This document shows positions 44,862 to 55,588 of a stretch of DNA of 64,000 bases, piece by piece. Every line of letters starts with the position of its first letter. Positions within the stretch are counted from its first letter, which is position 1. The translations under genes were made by a program, and so were the position numbers. Source of the stretch: Akebia trifoliata (lineage: Eukaryota > Streptophyta > Magnoliopsida > Ranunculales > Lardizabalaceae). Location of the stretch: positions 23,639,884 through 23,703,883 of the forward strand of contig CM030706.1 of assembly GCA_017979445.1 (NCBI GenBank), given 5' to 3'. The notes under the pieces were generated by a model that saw nothing but the letters and a program-made list of their open reading frames with translations, did no database searches and was not told the DNA's origin.

Positions 44862-45663
44862 AAGCTCTTAATCCAAAAAATCTAAGTAATCCATAATAAA
44901 TATTGGGCTCTATACCCAAATAAATGAGTTTGGCATACCAACAATCCATAGAATCCTTAAAACTGGATTTGGACGAATTTAGCATTTAAATGAACCAATC
45001 AAATCTCTTTAAGCCAAGGTATAGCTGTAAAGTTAAATTTATTTTAAGTCTATAAATAACAAAGCCTCCCTCATTTAGATAAGAGAGGATCATTTTTCTC
45101 ATAAGAAAAAAGTTCTCCATCTAAAGAAGAAAAAGTTCTCAAGCCCTCCTCTAGAGACAAAGCAAAGTTCTTCAAAAGATAATTGGATTTAGATTCAAGA
45201 GAATATCAAGTTCAAAAGCCCTTCTTTAGAAGCTAAGAAATCATTCTCAACCAATAAAGCATGAAGTCTGGAAAGAAGAAAAACTACATAAATTTCTGTA
45301 GAAGATCAAGCTCAAAATTTATTCTTGAAAAGCCAATAAATCATTTTCAACCGATAAAGCGTGAAACTTGGATAGAAGAAAATCTACACAAATCTTTATA
45401 GAAGATCAAACACAAAAATCATTATTTAGAAGTCAAGAAATCTTTCTCAGCCAATAATGCGCGAAGTCTGAAAAGAAGAAAATCTATAAAAGCCTTTAAG
45501 AAAATAAAAAACAAACAAAGCCACTGTCAAAACAACATTTTCAGGTGATCACACGTGAAGCCCGGAGGGAAGAAAAGTACACACGTCATCTTTATGTTTG
45601 TAGTTGACTTTTAATCAGATGAAAACACTGAGATTTGTATCTCATTTTTATCAAAATCAATAA
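44862..45663 (+). mobile_element. LTR-like fragment R1, related to 58976-59790
   Basis: It is collinear in the same orientation with 58990-59790 (AATATTGGGC, CTATACCCAAAT, TCAATCAAATC, AAGCCCTTCTTTAGAAG, TTTTTATCAAAATCAATAAA). TATAAATA at 45051-45058 and AATAAA near the end give it the look of an LTR. Its first ~130 bp is missing because the chromovirus LTR inserted there. Within it, ~90-bp subrepeats containing GAAGAAAATCTACA... recur three to four times. Confidence 0.55.
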
Positions 45664-46090
45664 ACAGTTCCTTGGAGACTAGCCAAACGACGTGTACACG
45701 TCTCTCGTTACGCTATGTTTCTAACCAGTTGGCATTGTCCACCCCCAAACACCACTAAGAAACAGTTACTTTGGAGATTGACCAACCAGCGTGTACATGT
45801 CTCTCGTTACCCAACGTTTCTAGTCAATTAGCATATCTGCCCTCGAGCACCATTGATTAATAACTACTTTGGAGGTTGGCTAACCAGCATGAACATATCT
45901 CCCATCACGCAAGATCTCCAGCTAGTTGGCGTTGTCTGCCCCTGAGTACCACTGATAGACAGCTATTTAGGAGACTGGGCAATTCGCATGAACATATCTC
46001 CCATCATACAACATCTTTAGTCAATTGGTATTGCCCACCCTCGAGCACAATAAGTATACAATTGTTTCGGAGATCACTCAAATGCTAGAA
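45664..46090 (+). repeat. ~98-bp tandem repeat, about 4 copies
   Basis: The landmark TTTGGAGA/TTAGGAGA recurs at about 45672, 45770, 45868 and 45967, then TTCGGAGA near 46065. Units also share CATGTCTC or CATATCTC, and TTGGCATTG or TTGGTATTG. Divergence between units is substantial. Starts exactly where R1 loses similarity to its partner at 59790. Confidence 0.8.
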
Positions 46091-46639
46091 GAAGCAGTGA
46101 GTTGCAACATTGATCCGTTGAAGAAGGGATAGTTCATCTAACGCATTGTGGTGCATCAAAGACTACCCAAACCAGATGAAGTAGAAATCTATTGTTCAGT
46201 TACCCGATCCATCACAAGTTGGTATGGCATGCTCTCTTCTTGGACTGCAATGAGAAACAAGATAGATTTTCATGGCTTTTCAAATAAAAAAAATTTAAGT
46301 GGAAGAGAAATACCTACTTTCATAGCATTCAAAGGAAAGAATGGGGTTGTTTCTTAGTAGGTTGCGAATTCTCCACGTTAAAAGAAAATTAGTAAACAAA
46401 AAACATTAAAGAGAGAGGTAAAAGAAAGAAGATGAAGAGAAGCTTATTGTAAAATTCATAGTTTTCATTTCATATAATTTTAAGGATAAGATTTGAACTC
46501 AAGACCTCTTGAGTGTTACTTGTAAAGAGTAGATTTTTCATTTTTTGGTGAAACGTAAAATAAAATTTTCCTTTTTCCTTTTTTTGTATTAGTTGAAAGT
46601 CAAAGATTCTCTTTGCTCTTTTAGTTATTAGAGTTGTAA
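46091..46639 (+). other. Unassigned AT-rich DNA
   Basis: Contains a short coding-like stretch at 46148-46250 (MVHQRLPKPDEVEIYCSV, then SITSWYGMLSSWTAM) that may be a gag-like remnant; I cannot place it. Confidence 0.3.
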
Positions 46640-46775
46640 AGGTAACACTTCAATTATTTAGTCCCATATTGGATAAATACAAGAAAATTCTCAACTTATT
46701 TATGATCCCTCTCTCTTTATTGCTAGAGTGTGAGAGAGAAAGAGGCTGGGCCTCTCGCGCACATGAGAGCCTAAG
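46640..46775 (+). mobile_element. Left part of an LTR-like sequence split by the chromovirus
   Basis: GTCCCATATTGGATAAATACAAG and TTCTCAACTTATTTATGA resemble the start of copia-type LTRs. Joined across the ctaag duplication it continues at 53787-54360, which has a TATA-like CTTATAAAATAAG near 54107 and AATAAA near 54236. Tentative. Confidence 0.35.
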
Positions 46776-47349
46776 TGTGATGGCCATAACATCTGTTACC
46801 TAGAGCTATGTATAAGCTTGCCCCGAAGCTACCTGGGAGCACCCATATAATAGTATGTAAGGCCTATTATGAAGCCATATCAGCCCCCGTGCCAGGGCAT
46901 ATTTGTTAGCTTAGAGGCACATATTAGTCTCGTGCCAGGGCATATATGTTAGCTTAGTGGCATTTCTGTAATAAGGTAGTATGACCGGCCTCCACTTTTG
47001 ATGTTTCCTTCTAGAAACCTAGGAAAGAAAAGTTATACACTTTGTAAGAAGAGTATCTAGTGCTTCCCAATCCCCGGCCTACACCCACGTTGACTGAAGC
47101 GCTCGATTCAAGCTACGTGGAAATCCCTCGTGTCATAAGATCATCTATTACTTTGTAACGCACCTTTATGCTTTTGTAACGCGTTACCCCGTGTAATCAA
47201 TATTATATCAACAAAGTTTCCGTCAGGCTTTGCCTCGTTTACTTGTTTGCTAGCTACGTTTGTGGCATACAATCATTTTTACAAGCTTACAAGTGGATTT
47301 GACCCTTTTGTGTTGCATGACCTCGCTTCAAAAGAACACGGTCGTGACA
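46776..47349 (+). repeat. 5' LTR of the chromovirus (574 bp)
   Basis: Starts TGTGATGGCCATAACATC and ends GTCGTGACA. Collinear with 53204-53786, with phrases such as GTATGACCGGCCTCCACTTTTG in both. Confidence 0.92.
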
Positions 47350-47351
47350 GT

Positions 47352-47363
47352 TGATATCAGAAC
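47352..47363 (+). other. Primer binding site (tRNA-iMet-like, degenerate)
   Basis: TGATATCAGAAC, two bases after the LTR, two mismatches from TGGTATCAGAGC. Confidence 0.65.
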
Positions 47364-47466
47364 TACAGTTGTTTGAGAACAGTTAGTATTTTAACCACGT
47401 TAGTTCAAGTTCACGTTGGTTTTATCCCCAAGTTCTTTCCCCACTTTCCATTAGTTCACGTGAATA

Positions 47467-48540
47467 ATGGTAAGAGGAGCGACAAGTACCGTAGACCAAC
47501 CTGCTCCAAACACACCACCATCATGTACAAACAAGGAACGCATTGAGGTATTAGAAGAGAAGGTAGCCATGCTATCCGGTCTCGTTGATGGTATTACGCA
47601 ATTAGATGGTCACCAAAACATGCTGGAAGAAGAATTCGTGACCTTCAGAGCTAGAATAACTGACCTCGAGGAAGATACCCGAGGACTAACCGCCTTACAG
47701 GAACAGATTACGGAGCTTACGACGAAGGTAGGTCTCCTGGTCTGAGTTGTCGTTAATGATCGGCCAACTAGTAGTGATGCTTCTCCCTCATAGTTGCAAG
47801 TCCCTGAGTCACGCACCTTCGATTGTGTTCGCGATGCGAAAGAGCTCGAAAATTTCCTGTTCTATATGAAGCAATACTTCCGTGTAGCTCGTCCGGATTC
47901 AGAAGAGATAAAAGTAACAACTGCTTCTATGTATTTTGCAGGTGATGCCAAACTATGGTGGTGAACAAATTACACCAAGATGGAAAATGGCCAATGTTCC
48001 ATTGATACATGGGAAGACCTCAAAAAAGAGTTGAAGCACTAGTTTCTTCCAGAGAACATGGAGTTCATTGCTCGTAGAAAATTGAGGTCATTCCAACATA
48101 CAGGTACAGTTCATGAGTACATCAAGCAATTTTCCGCCTTGATGCTTGATATCCGTGACATGTCGGAGAAAGAAAAGCTGTTCTCATTCCAAGAAGGGTT
48201 CAAGCCTTAGGTTCAGACAGAGCTTCAACGGCAACGTGTGCAAGATCTCGTATCTGCAATTGCAGCAGTCGAGCGGTTGACTGATTATACTCCCACAAGA
48301 GGGAGCCAACAGGATGTATATCCTCAGTTGAAAGGTTACTTGCAGCAACATGAGCACAAAAAGAAGTTTTTGAATGGTAATAATAGAGGGCATAGACATA
48401 GTTTTAGTCAGGGATCCTCACAGAATTCCTCCCCTTCACAGAGCAAAAGTACATTGCCAGTCAAGTGTCATAACAAGCATGTATGCATTTTGTATGGTGG
48501 GTCTCACAAGACCTTAAGTGCCCACAGCGAGCCAAACTGA
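47467..48540 (+). pseudogene. gag: Chromovirus gag, broken by five stops
   Basis: The frame starts at ATG 47467 and reads to 48540 with in-frame stops at 47743, 47791, 47962, 48040 and 48208. The N-terminus is coiled-coil-like (ERIEVLEEKVAML, then LQEQITELTTKV). The core has DAKLWW, SIDTWEDLKKELKH, the motif FLPENMEFIARRKLRSFQHT, and EYIKQFSALMLDIRDMSEKE. A zinc knuckle near 48482-48525 has lost a Cys (CILYGGSH) and its last Cys is in another frame, so a frameshift lies near 48520. Several stops (TGA for CGA, TAG for CAG, TAG for TGG) look like C-to-T or G-to-A changes. Confidence 0.88.
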
Positions 48541-48960
48541 CTGTACTATTAGCCTCCCAGAGTGACCCTAGTGACGAGAGTATGAGTGGGCGAGATGATG
48601 AAAATTCTCCTCATATAAGAGCCTTGCATCTATTGAATGTAATGAAGCAAACATTTGAGACTCAGAATAATAAAAAACGGAAGAGTCTTATGTATGTTGA
48701 TATTGAAATTGGTGGGAAGAGTACCCATGCAATGGTTGATACATAAGCTACGCACAGTTTCATTAACATTGTAGAGGCGAAGCGTCTCAAGATCCGGCTA
48801 GATAAGGGTTCAAGCCGCATGAAAGTTGTAAATTTCCAAGCCACTCCTATCCAAGGTTCGGCCAAGTCAGTATCCATCAAGATAGGTACAAGGAAGGGTA
48901 AGTTTGATTTACTCGTAGTTCTACTGATGAGTTTAGAGTTGTCATTGGGATGGATTTTAT
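48541..48960 (+). pseudogene. Chromovirus aspartic protease region, catalytic site destroyed
   Basis: The frame shared with 48483-48746 gives RALHLLNVMKQTF, MYVDIEIGGKSTHAMVDT, then a stop exactly where the catalytic DTG requires Gly, then ATHSFI. Downstream VNFQATPIQGSAKSVSIKIG follows the usual protease fold. The enzyme cannot be active. Confidence 0.85.
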
Positions 48961-49192
48961 GTGATAGAACAGGGTTGTACTAATGCCATTTGCGAACACA
49001 TTGGGCATATTAGACGAATGTCTAAGCTTCGTTCCTGTCTCCACAGGCAAGGAAGAGGGAAAATTGATTTCAGCCATTCAATTAAAGAAAGGTGAGCAAC
49101 CGTACATTGCTACCTTGAGAGTTAAATCCGAAGAATAGGACCATAGTTCAACTCCCACACAAGTTACACAGGTTTTAGCAGAAGTTGATGAC

Positions 49193-49528
49193 GTGATAGC
49201 GAATGAGCTTCCGAAGACACTACAGCTACATAGGTCGATAGATCATCAGAATGAATTGCTACTTGTTGCCACACCTCTTACAGAGATGCCTTTCAGGATG
49301 AATCTTCCAAGACTAACTGAGTTGAGCAAGCAACAACATGGGTCTTTGCGAGGTTGTGTTGATTATCGAACATCGAAGAAGATCACCATTAAGAATAGGT
49401 ATCCTATCCAACCGGTTGTCGACCTGTTTGATAAGTTTGGGACAGTTAAGTACTCTTCAAGATTGGATTTAAGATCAGGTTACTGTCAGATTCAAGTTGT
49501 AGATGAAACCCCTCAATTACTTCGTTAG
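49193..49528 (+). pseudogene. Chromovirus reverse transcriptase, N-terminal part only
   Basis: Recognisable: CVDYRTSKKITIKNRYPIQP and SRLDLRSGYCQIQVVDE. The frame stops at 49528, and the sequence then jumps to integrase. YVDD, the thumb and RNase H are absent. Confidence 0.85.
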
Positions 49529-49544
49529 AGTGTCAACAAGAATT

Positions 49545-49687
49545 GGGATGTGCCAAAGAGTATTGTCAGCATCAGAGATTCAAGAGTCACAGGGAAATTA
49601 TGGGACGGACCTTGCAGATTACGTAGATTCCAGCTTGACTTTCCAAACAGTGGACATCTTCAAGCAGATTGGCCAACGGAGAGATTT
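49545..49687 (+). pseudogene. Chromovirus integrase core, first part
   Basis: PKSIVSIRDSRVTGKLW and SGHLQADWPTERF are the central and C-terminal catalytic regions of integrase (SDRD...GHPQTDGQTER type). Here the Asp before RD is Ile, while the Glu in TER remains. The coding sequence is cut at 49687 by the solo LTR and resumes at 52684. Confidence 0.82.
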
Positions 49688-49692
49688 AGTTC

Positions 49693-52678
49693 TGTAAAAT
49701 CCCAAATTTTCAATTCGTATCTCGAGAAAAAAATAAATAATAGAATTTTGAGAAAATCTTGAAAGTGGGACTTAGGGGTAAAACTTTAGGATATTTCTGA
49801 TCATTTTTAATAGAATTTGACCTCACCATTTGATTCAAAATGATTTAAAAATATACTTTAGCCTGTAAGCACGCTCCAATGCGAGTCCGAATATAAAAAT
49901 TATAAAATCCTCAATTACTGAGTTGGACCAGGCTAAAATAGTAATTTTTTGTTAGAGAAAGAATTATTAAGATTTAATTATACCATTGGGTTCGTAACGA
50001 AAAATTATTGAATATGGACTATTTATTTGTTATCTTTGGAGACTAGAAGTCGAATTATCGTCAGAAACGAAAACGACATTAATTTTAGGGGTCACCTCAG
50101 GCCAAAAATATAAATTTTTGTTAGAGATAGAATTTATAGAAATGGACCATACCATTAGGTCTAGAATGAAAAATTAGATGAAATAGAGTAGTCATTTGTT
50201 ACTTTTGGAGTCCGGATGGTCAAATTATCGTCGATCAAAATAATAAGCGAAATACCGATTCCGTCCAAAATTTTATATAAATAAAATTTTAATTTTTTTT
50301 TCTCTTCACTTCGTCTTCTCCAACCCGTCCAACAACAACCCATTTTATAAAAAAAAAATATTTTTTCTTTGATCTTTCACCTTAGATTCCTCGCAAACGG
50401 CTCGTCGTCGACAATCGACGTAGAAGGGAGAAATGTCCGCAGCCTCGACATCTACAAAATCCACCCAAATTTCTTCCATTTTTTCATCTTTTTTACCCCG
50501 TATCATCAAAAATCAGCCGTACGTATATACGGAAATTTCTCAAAATTTTGACCTCTGATTTCATCCATTTCGGGGTCAAACCGTCCTCCACCGTAGAAGG
50601 GAGAAAGGACAACGACATCGAGATCTTTGAAACCACTAGACCGGTTTTAAAAATTAGCCATCTCGAAGTATGAGTTACCTCGATTTCTGTACATGTGTTT
50701 CAATTCATTTGCATAGAATTGTAAGGAACTTTCAATTTCTATTAGTAATCGTAGATTGTGAAAATTGCATTTAGGATTTTATCAAAAAAATTTTGATGTA
50801 TTTTCAAAATATAGAATTTTTTTGTTATTTAAAAATTCACGCCAGAAATTTCATGTTTGATATGTTTAATTGTATTTTTTAACAAATTATACGTGGGTAG
50901 GATATTTTAATGGGTTATTTCCATCAATTGGGTCTTGTGCACTGCTCGGACCTCGTTTTGATATAAAATTTGTATTCTTTTTCAATATTATTGATAAAAA
51001 TAAATTCTATAGTTAGAAAATGTGATTTAATATTCAATGAACTCATATTGAGTTGATGAATATTAGAAAATGGATATTTTATTGAAGAGATTGAAAACTG
51101 TAAAAATTGAAAAAAGGGAAAATATATATGAAACGGTAAAATGTCAGAGTCACACCCGAGGGGTGATGCATGCATTTTACGTTGTTGTATTGTGTGTAGG
51201 TTTGTGAACAGATATCCAAGGATAATATTGCTGGTTGCATATTTATTTAAATTTATGTTAGCGCGAGGCGTTGTTTACGTTTCCATTTTGTTATTTATTT
51301 TAGGTCGTTTGGCCACACTTGCATGGTAGGAAACTGGATATCCATTCTCAACCTTGTATTGTTAATTTCTCTTTTGTTTTCAAATGAAAATAATCTATAT
51401 ATATAGTTATTTTGTGAGCTGTTAAAGAGTTTGTGAATGCTTGAAGGGATAGTGCGTCATATCATTCGGAGTGGTGTACTATCCTAGGATGTACGGTAAG
51501 GACTACCAAGCTCATAAGTGGTATGGGACGCGTATGAGAATGGAGTCACAACTAGAATCCAGATTATTCCTCTCTATCTTTACCAGTGAACTTGTAATGT
51601 AAATGTGGTTGTATACGAATGGTTTGTATAATTGGGAATCACATGCACGCCTAATAGGCATAGTCGAAGATGATTAGTCAGTGATCACTAATAATCTATA
51701 GTAGTCGAACGTTCTAACACATCGAAAAGAGACCCATTACTTACGGTCATGTCAAATGACCAGCCTGAGCCGGATAAATGGTCAACCAAACGTGGAAAAT
51801 GCTGCGACCGACCACAAAATCAGGAACTAAAAGCCCGTAAAGAATTGTAACATCATGTCCCAATTGGGAACGATCCAGTTGTGAATCCCAACTCTCTAAT
51901 TCCACTACTCTACCATGTGTATTATGTATATGTTGCCTTATTTTAAAATATAAAATGAAATGTAAGTTTAATGTTTTCATTTGATCAATTAGATTTGTAT
52001 AAAAGGAAAATACTATAGTGAGTACTGTTGGTTGATGTAATATCAGTTTCAAAATGTTTACTTGCTTATCATTGACTATATGTACCAGTTAATCATAGTT
52101 TCTTTTGTAAAATTTTACAGATTTTAAAATGATTTAGTATGCTTATTCGTTCATGTTAGAAGAGGTTATTGGTAGAATTGTGTTCTTCCTTACTGGGTAA
52201 CCATTGTTACTCACCCTTTTCTTCTCTATTTTTTTAGTTTCAGATCCAAAGCTTGGCAAGGCAGGTATAGAGCACGAGTGAGAATCATCTAGTGGGTCAA
52301 ATAGATAGCCAGAGTTCATCACTTGGTGAATATTAGGGTTATAGCCCTAGTGGTGTCAATTTGTCAGAACTATTATGAATTTTGTCTTGAGTGTTAGGAC
52401 TTCTGTTAGAGTGAGGATTTTGTATAATTTTGTGTTTTGTTATCCTTTCGTTCTCTGATCTATCGTTCGTTATTAGATGTATGTAGACTTCCGCTATTGT
52501 TATATTTTGTATATATATATATATATATATGTACAATCATATGTCGTTTATTAGGAACAGGTTGAACACCTTGGAATGCTAACATAAACAGAGGAGACCA
52601 TGCCAAAATTTTGAGGTGCCACATAATACCTCGAGTTTTGACATGGGGTTTTGTGTTAGTGTTTGGCGGGACGCCACA
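49693..52678 (+). mobile_element. Solo LTR of a Tekay/Del-like chromovirus (2986 bp)
   Basis: Starts TGTAAAATCCC and ends GGCGGGACGCCACA, with a perfect 5-bp duplication agttc (49688-49692 and 52679-52683). It lies in the integrase gene of the 46776-53786 chromovirus. Reverse-collinear with 8293-11460, and related to 55716-58975 and 40474-44861. A (TA)n run is at 52508-52530. Confidence 0.93.
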
Positions 52679-52683
52679 AGTTC

Positions 52684-53060
52684 TGCGTTGGAGTATTTCA
52701 GGCATCTTGCCAATGCCGACCATGAGAATTAGGCGAATTTGTTCAATTCCAACTTTCAGAAGAACTCTTCCTCCAACAAGAGTGCTTTTGAACTTATCAC
52801 AGGTCAACAGGATTTAACTTCTCACACTATTGTTTCAAGCTATAGGAGATACAGTCCAAGGACATACAGATTTGCTCAACTCTGGTTACCGTACAGGTTA
52901 CACAGTATTTACTTTGTCATCCATGCAAAAAGTCTCAAGTCGTACCATACAGATCCATGAGATCCCGCGTGCAGCATTCCAACACGTACATCATCTTATT
53001 CAATTATTGAGCCAAAGCGTGTTGTCGACAAAGTTCTCGAAGACGTCAATTCAGCAGTAG
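52684..53060 (+). pseudogene. Chromovirus integrase C-terminal part and following region
   Basis: FNSNFQKNSSSNKSAFELIT then GQQDLTSHT is the SSTGKSPFEL-type motif after the integrase core. Further down, EPKRVVDKVLED at about 53010-53045 could be the start of a degenerate chromodomain region, and IEEFVRSM at 53145 its usual tail. Frameshifts separate these pieces. Confidence 0.7.
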
Positions 53061-53189
53061 TTCAATCTAGCAATAATAGCAGCAGCACGTGGAGTACTTC
53101 GTCACACAAGAGAGTGTAGAGAACCTACAACCTTTCAAACAGAAGATTGAAGAGTTTGTCAGGTCAATGCGACGAGGACATTTACAGAA

Positions 53190-53203
53190 TAAGTGGAGGA
53201 ATC
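53190..53203 (+). other. Polypurine tract of the chromovirus
   Basis: AAGTGGAGGAATC directly before the 3' LTR start TGAGGCGGCC. Confidence 0.65.
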
Positions 53204-53786
53204 TGAGGCGGCCATAACATCTGTCACCTAGAGTTAGGTCTAAGCTCATCCCGGAGCTACCTAGGAGCACCCATGTAACAGTACGTAAGGTTCAATATGA
53301 AGCCATATCAACCCTCATGCCAGGGCATATCTGTAAGCTTAGAGGCACATGTCAGCCCCGTGCCGTGGCATATCTGTTAACTTAGTAACATTTCTATAAT
53401 AAGGGAGTATGACCGGCCTCCACTTTTGATGTTTTCTTCTGAAAACCTAGGAAAAGAAAGTTATACACCTTTTAGGAAGGGTGTCTAGTGTTTTCCAAGC
53501 CCCAGCCTACACCCACGTTGACTGAAGTCCTCGAGCCAAGTTGTGTGGAAGTCCCGTATGTCATAAGATCATCTATTGTTTTGCAACGCACCTTTATGCT
53601 TTTGTAATGCGTTACCCCGTGTAATTAATATTATATCAACAAAGTTGTCTCCTAACTTTACCTCGTGTTACTTCATTTACTTGTTTGCTAGCAACGTTTG
53701 TAGTGTATGATCATTTTTACAAGCTTGCAAGTGGATTTAACCCCTTGTGCCGAACGATCTCGTTTCGGAAGAACATGACCGTGACA
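53204..53786 (+). repeat. 3' LTR of the chromovirus (583 bp)
   Basis: Collinear with 46776-47349 and visibly diverged (many substitutions, a few indels), so the insertion is old. It ends GACCGTGACA and is followed by the duplication ctaag. Confidence 0.92.
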
Positions 53787-54400
53787 CTAAGGCACACTGG
53801 GACTGCAGCACATTGTGTTTAGGGCCAACCTGTCGGAAAATCTTAATGCCCGTGTGCGCATACAATGCATGCACAGGGGGGTCCAAATATAAAAATTTAA
53901 GCCTCACGTGGTTACGCGTGAAAGGCCTATTTTTGTTAAATTTTTATTTAATCTTAACCGTTGATTTACATTATTAATTCTTTTTATCTCAACCATTGAT
54001 CTGCAAGTTAATATATTGACTGTTTGGGCTTCTCAAGGCCCAGACGACGTGTCTACATTACAATTGTGAACTGTTGGGCCTGTTGTGAACCGATGGCCTA
54101 TTGCTTATAAAATAAGATCATTCCCTATTGTTAAAACACAAAATATATATAGAACTTTCTAATTTCTCCGATTTCTCCTATCTCTCCGATACAAAATCTT
54201 GATGTTTGTACAAAGTTCGATCCCATCAAGTTTACAATAAATCTGTTATTTTCAAATGCACGGTTAGTAGACAATGATTATTGAATCTTGGAAACCAGAC
54301 GCCTGAAACCCGATTGTACTGAAGATTCATTCCTAAGGGGGTGAAATTAGTTTTAAGGACAACGGTTTCTCCGTGCCTCAGTCACTCGATAAGTTCTTTC
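53787..54400 (+). mobile_element. Right part of the split LTR-like sequence
   Basis: Continues 46640-46775 across the chromovirus. TATA-like CTTATAAAATAAG near 54107, a CT-rich stretch (TTTCTCCGATTTCTCC) at 54160-54190, AATAAA near 54236 and GACAACGGTTTCTCCGTGCC at 54357-54376. No coding motif. Confidence 0.35.
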
Positions 54401-55441
54401 AATTTCTACAAAACTTATAATTTATTGTTTCAACAAACCAGATTCAGAATTTCCAATAAGGCTTACCCGGGTAGCTGCTGCACGTATCTCTTTGTTCCCA
54501 CATATGTGCAAAATCATAACAAAAAAAAGAAGGGAGAATGAAATAAATAAAGAAAAAAGAAGTGGAATTGGAGAAGAAATATAAAATAAAAATAAAAAAG
54601 GTGGAAAAGGAGTAGGAATCTGAGTGTTGTTGGAGACGTGATGAAGAAAAAAGAAAAAGAAAAAGGTCATTGGAATTTGAAGAGTAAGGCTGAACTCACT
54701 AAGTTAATAAGATTCAAAACTTATGAAGGGCCCTTGGGTCCGTTTTGTTGGGTCCAAACACATGATCCGATGTTTCAAGGTTGTAAAGGAAAAAATTGTG
54801 TAAACTTTTTCTTTCTTAATTTTAATAGAAAAAGATTTTTATTTAACCATTGGATTGTAATTTTAATTCTTAAGTTCAGTGGAATTTGGTAGCTGTCCAT
54901 CTTCAAAACTTCGGATCAAACCTAAAATAAATTTTTATTTTTCTCTTTGTTTTGGATATGAGTTTCTATCCATGAAATCTAGGAGGACTTTGGGTTGGAT
55001 TGCCAATTTGATAATCTATTTTGGCCTAATATAAACTTAGTAAGATTTGAAACCTTACTAAGTAGTCATGCTAGCCTCCCATAAAGTAGAGTTTGTTCAT
55101 GAACAAACTTCCACTAAGGGAGTTGTGTAACATTCCAACGCGTAAGTCATGGTAAATCTCCTAAAAAAGAGACGTATAAAAAAAAACTAAAAAAAAAAAA
55201 AAACATGTTTTCATTGAAAAAAAGGAAAGGAGATTTTGAAAATAGTTTTTTTTTTTTTAAATTGATGAGAAAAAAAAAATCATTCTTTTAAAGTTCCTTC
55301 AAAATATTGTTTTTTCGAAAACATCTTCCAAAAAAAAAAAAAACAAAACAGAGAAAATTATTAATCTCTTCATTTAAAAAAAAAACTATTTTCATAACAT
55401 TTTTGAAAATAAAAAATAAAAAAAGATTTTCTTAAAAAAAA
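54401..55441. other. Low-complexity, A-rich DNA
   Basis: Long A/T runs (54530-54670, 55160-55440) and no recognisable element boundary or coding motif. The short open frames are compositional. Confidence 0.6.
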
Positions 55442-55573
55442 TTGTTTGCCTACCATTGTTGCAGGATTGCAAGTGAAGACACGTGGCCAATCCCTCTACA
55501 CTTGAAAAAGGTACATGTATGTCAACAACATCAAGGATGCGTAGTCACCAGCTACACCACCACCAACTCATCC

Positions 55574-55582
55574 TTGAGGGGG
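55574..55582 (+). other. Polypurine tract of a Tat/Retand-like element
   Basis: TTGAGGGGG followed by CATATT and then TGTAGGCATC, the same layout as AAAGAAGGG CATC TGTAGACACC at 32197-32210. Confidence 0.6.
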
Positions 55583-55588
55583 CATATT

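Larger units (their letters stand above)
46776..53786 (+). mobile_element. Decayed chromovirus (Ty3), with a nested solo LTR and an internal deletion
   Basis: LTRs 46776-47349 and 53204-53786, target duplication ctaag (46771-46775 and 53787-53791), a tRNA-iMet-like primer site, then gag, protease, partial RT, partial integrase and a polypurine tract. Without the nested LTR (2991 bp with its duplication) it is about 4.0 kb. Most of RT, RNase H and the first half of integrase are missing, so RT runs straight into integrase near 49535. The gag style fits chromoviruses (Galadriel/Reina-like); the exact clade is uncertain. Confidence 0.9.

Noticed and set aside
40470..44866. Target duplication aagct around the minus-strand chromovirus LTR
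   Set aside because: The left side is the element's own primer site region, so the match is accidental.
54422..54670. Minus-strand frame with hydrophobic F/L-rich peptide resembling a membrane segment
   Set aside because: Product of an A/G-rich low-complexity tract; no supporting context.
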